DNA from: Marinomonas posidonica_A
GTDB lineage: Bacteria; Pseudomonadota; Gammaproteobacteria; Pseudomonadales; Marinomonadaceae
Direction: 5' to 3'
Assembly: GCF_043643765.1 (NCBI RefSeq)
Contig: NZ_JBHZSP010000002.1
Coordinates: 62,001 to 126,000 of the forward strand
DNA: 64,000 nucleotides
The notes under the pieces are model-generated. The model saw only the letters and a program-made list of their open reading frames with translations, was not told the DNA's origin and did not search any database. Made by a program: the position numbers and the translations under genes. Shown here piece by piece: positions 63,268 to 64,000 of the stretch; position 1 is the stretch's first letter, and each line of letters begins with the position of its first letter.

Positions 63268-64000
63268 ATGAGCCAACACAACTTATTGTATGATGCTGCC
63301 GATGAATTTGGCCCCATTCGAGTTTTTGATGATGGGCAATATCGAATTTTGTCTTTTGCTGACGGTGATGAACAAAGTCGCATTCGCTTATCCACACCGC
63401 ACATATTACAGCACGAATACACTCAAGCCATGATGCTCTCATTGTTGTTTTGTCAGCCAAAGAGAGTATGCATTTTGGGTCTAGGTGGTGGCACCTTGAT
63501 TCATGCTTTGTATCACACTGTGCCCAGTGTGCAAATTAGCGCCGTTGAATTAAGGGCGGACGTTTTGGATGCCGCTGAGCTATTTTTTAAACTGCCAAGA
63601 GGCAAACGCATTCAGCTAACCTTAGATAATGCCATTGACCATGTTGAACAAGGACTCGACAAAAAAGTCGATCTGTTAATGACAGACATCTACAACACTC
63701 AAGGCATGGACATTCATGTTCTTGCACCTAGCTTTATTGAAAACTGTGCCAAAAACATTAAAGAAACAGGCTGGCTTGTTCTTAACTGTTGGATAGATCA
63801 AAAGCACAATGACGATTTAACCCAATGCCTAAAAGAACATTTCCGTTCCGTCAGTGCGCTGGACACAGGAAGCGGTAATTGGGTGATTTTAGCCGGCAAG
63901 CAAAAACCAGATAATACTGCTAAAGAGCTTAAAACCATGGCGCAAAAACTGAGTAATCCCTTGGGGTTTTCCCTCAATAAATGGCTGACCCGCCTGACTG
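63268..64000 (+). CDS. Spermidine-synthase-like methyltransferase fold protein (partial)
   Basis: The gene starts at ATG 63268 with AAGGA about 5 bases upstream and runs off the right edge; 244 codons are present. The protein has a Rossmann methyltransferase/spermidine synthase fold: CILGLGGGTLIHALYH (glycine-rich decarboxy-SAM/SAM loop, near residue 70) and ISAVELRADVLDAAELFF. It lacks the aspartate pair that defines true spermidine synthase active sites in what is visible, and the first part is short, so it may be a spermidine-synthase-like protein of unknown substrate. A complete product cannot be judged. Confidence 0.75.
   Translation, partial: MSQHNLLYDAADEFGPIRVFDDGQYRILSFADGDEQSRIRLSTPHILQHEYTQAMMLSLLFCQPKRVCILGLGGGTLIHALYHTVPSVQISAVELRADVLDAAELFFKLPRGKRIQLTLDNAIDHVEQGLDKKVDLLMTDIYNTQGMDIHVLAPSFIENCAKNIKETGWLVLNCWIDQKHNDDLTQCLKEHFRSVSALDTGSGNWVILAGKQKPDNTAKELKTMAQKLSNPLGFSLNKWLTRLT

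Noticed and set aside
1..64000. CRISPR array, insertion sequence or prophage
   Set aside because: No regularly spaced direct repeats, transposase or phage structural genes were recognised in the window.

Overview
The window looks like chromosome from a marine gammaproteobacterium of the Oceanospirillales, most like Marinomonas. This is inferred from protein resemblance and gene order; no database search was possible. The DNA is moderately AT-rich. Coding is dense, on both strands, with short intergenic gaps often marked by A/T-flanked terminator hairpins. The order cpoB - tRNA-Lys - nadA behind tolQRAB-pal is also found in Escherichia coli, and ruvCAB directly upstream of tol-pal is a common arrangement in this class.

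Layout. 1-2210: a Wadjet (jetABC) SMC-type plasmid-defence operon on the minus strand, cut by the left edge inside jetC, with a small CbiX-type chelatase gene just upstream. 2.8-10.3 kb: yfcH, a zinc-ribbon protein, an LEA-like exported protein, a HAD phosphatase, hemH, a TauE/SafE transporter, CheV, a degenerate EAL-HDOD protein and tatD. 10.3-18.6 kb: DNA polymerase II, the YbbAP-type ABC exporter divergent from tesA, a 2-hydroxyacid dehydrogenase, truC and a GNAT acetyltransferase. 18.8-23.6 kb: a SUI1/YciH factor, a GGDEF protein with a ruined active site, a 4HBT thioesterase, a hipBA toxin-antitoxin pair, tRNA-Ser and a nitroreductase. 23.7-33.5 kb: a coiled-coil membrane protein, nadA, tRNA-Lys, and one long minus-strand run ruvC-ruvA-ruvB-tolQ-tolR-tolA-tolB-pal-cpoB. 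33.7-45.4 kb: aspS, a GreA-like protein, a frameshifted marR with a siderophore-interacting reductase, cysDN, sodB, a TerB pair, a split YeeE/YedE transporter, and speC-type ornithine decarboxylase behind a long leader. 45.4-53.7 kb: a MOSC protein, the ABC-F factor YbiT, a cyclic-nucleotide-binding protein, RidA, and a metH-cobO cobalamin pair. 53.7-64 kb: a gene-poor patch with one orphan ORF, a coiled-coil lipoprotein, the yeaC-DUF2797-pepN operon, a GlpG rhomboid, nadK, a PLP deaminase-like enzyme and a spermidine-synthase-like gene cut by the right edge.

Most of the window is core housekeeping: envelope integrity (Tol-Pal), recombination (RuvABC), NAD synthesis (NadA, NadK), sulfate activation (CysDN), heme and B12 chemistry (HemH, CbiX, CobO, MetH), and oxidative stress and iron (SodB, the siderophore reductase). 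The accessory elements are the Wadjet operon and HipBA.

The observations most worth checking are: the edge-truncated Wadjet operon and its chelatase neighbour; the marR gene whose last 41 codons lie in the -1 frame after an A8 run that forms a slippery site; the roughly 150-nt leader of speC; the GGDEF protein with KGGQF in place of GGDEF; the DUF2797 protein with zinc-ligand cysteines and a GIY-YIG-like stretch; and the orphan proteins around 40, 42.5 and 54 kb. I did not see a clearly new multi-gene system.
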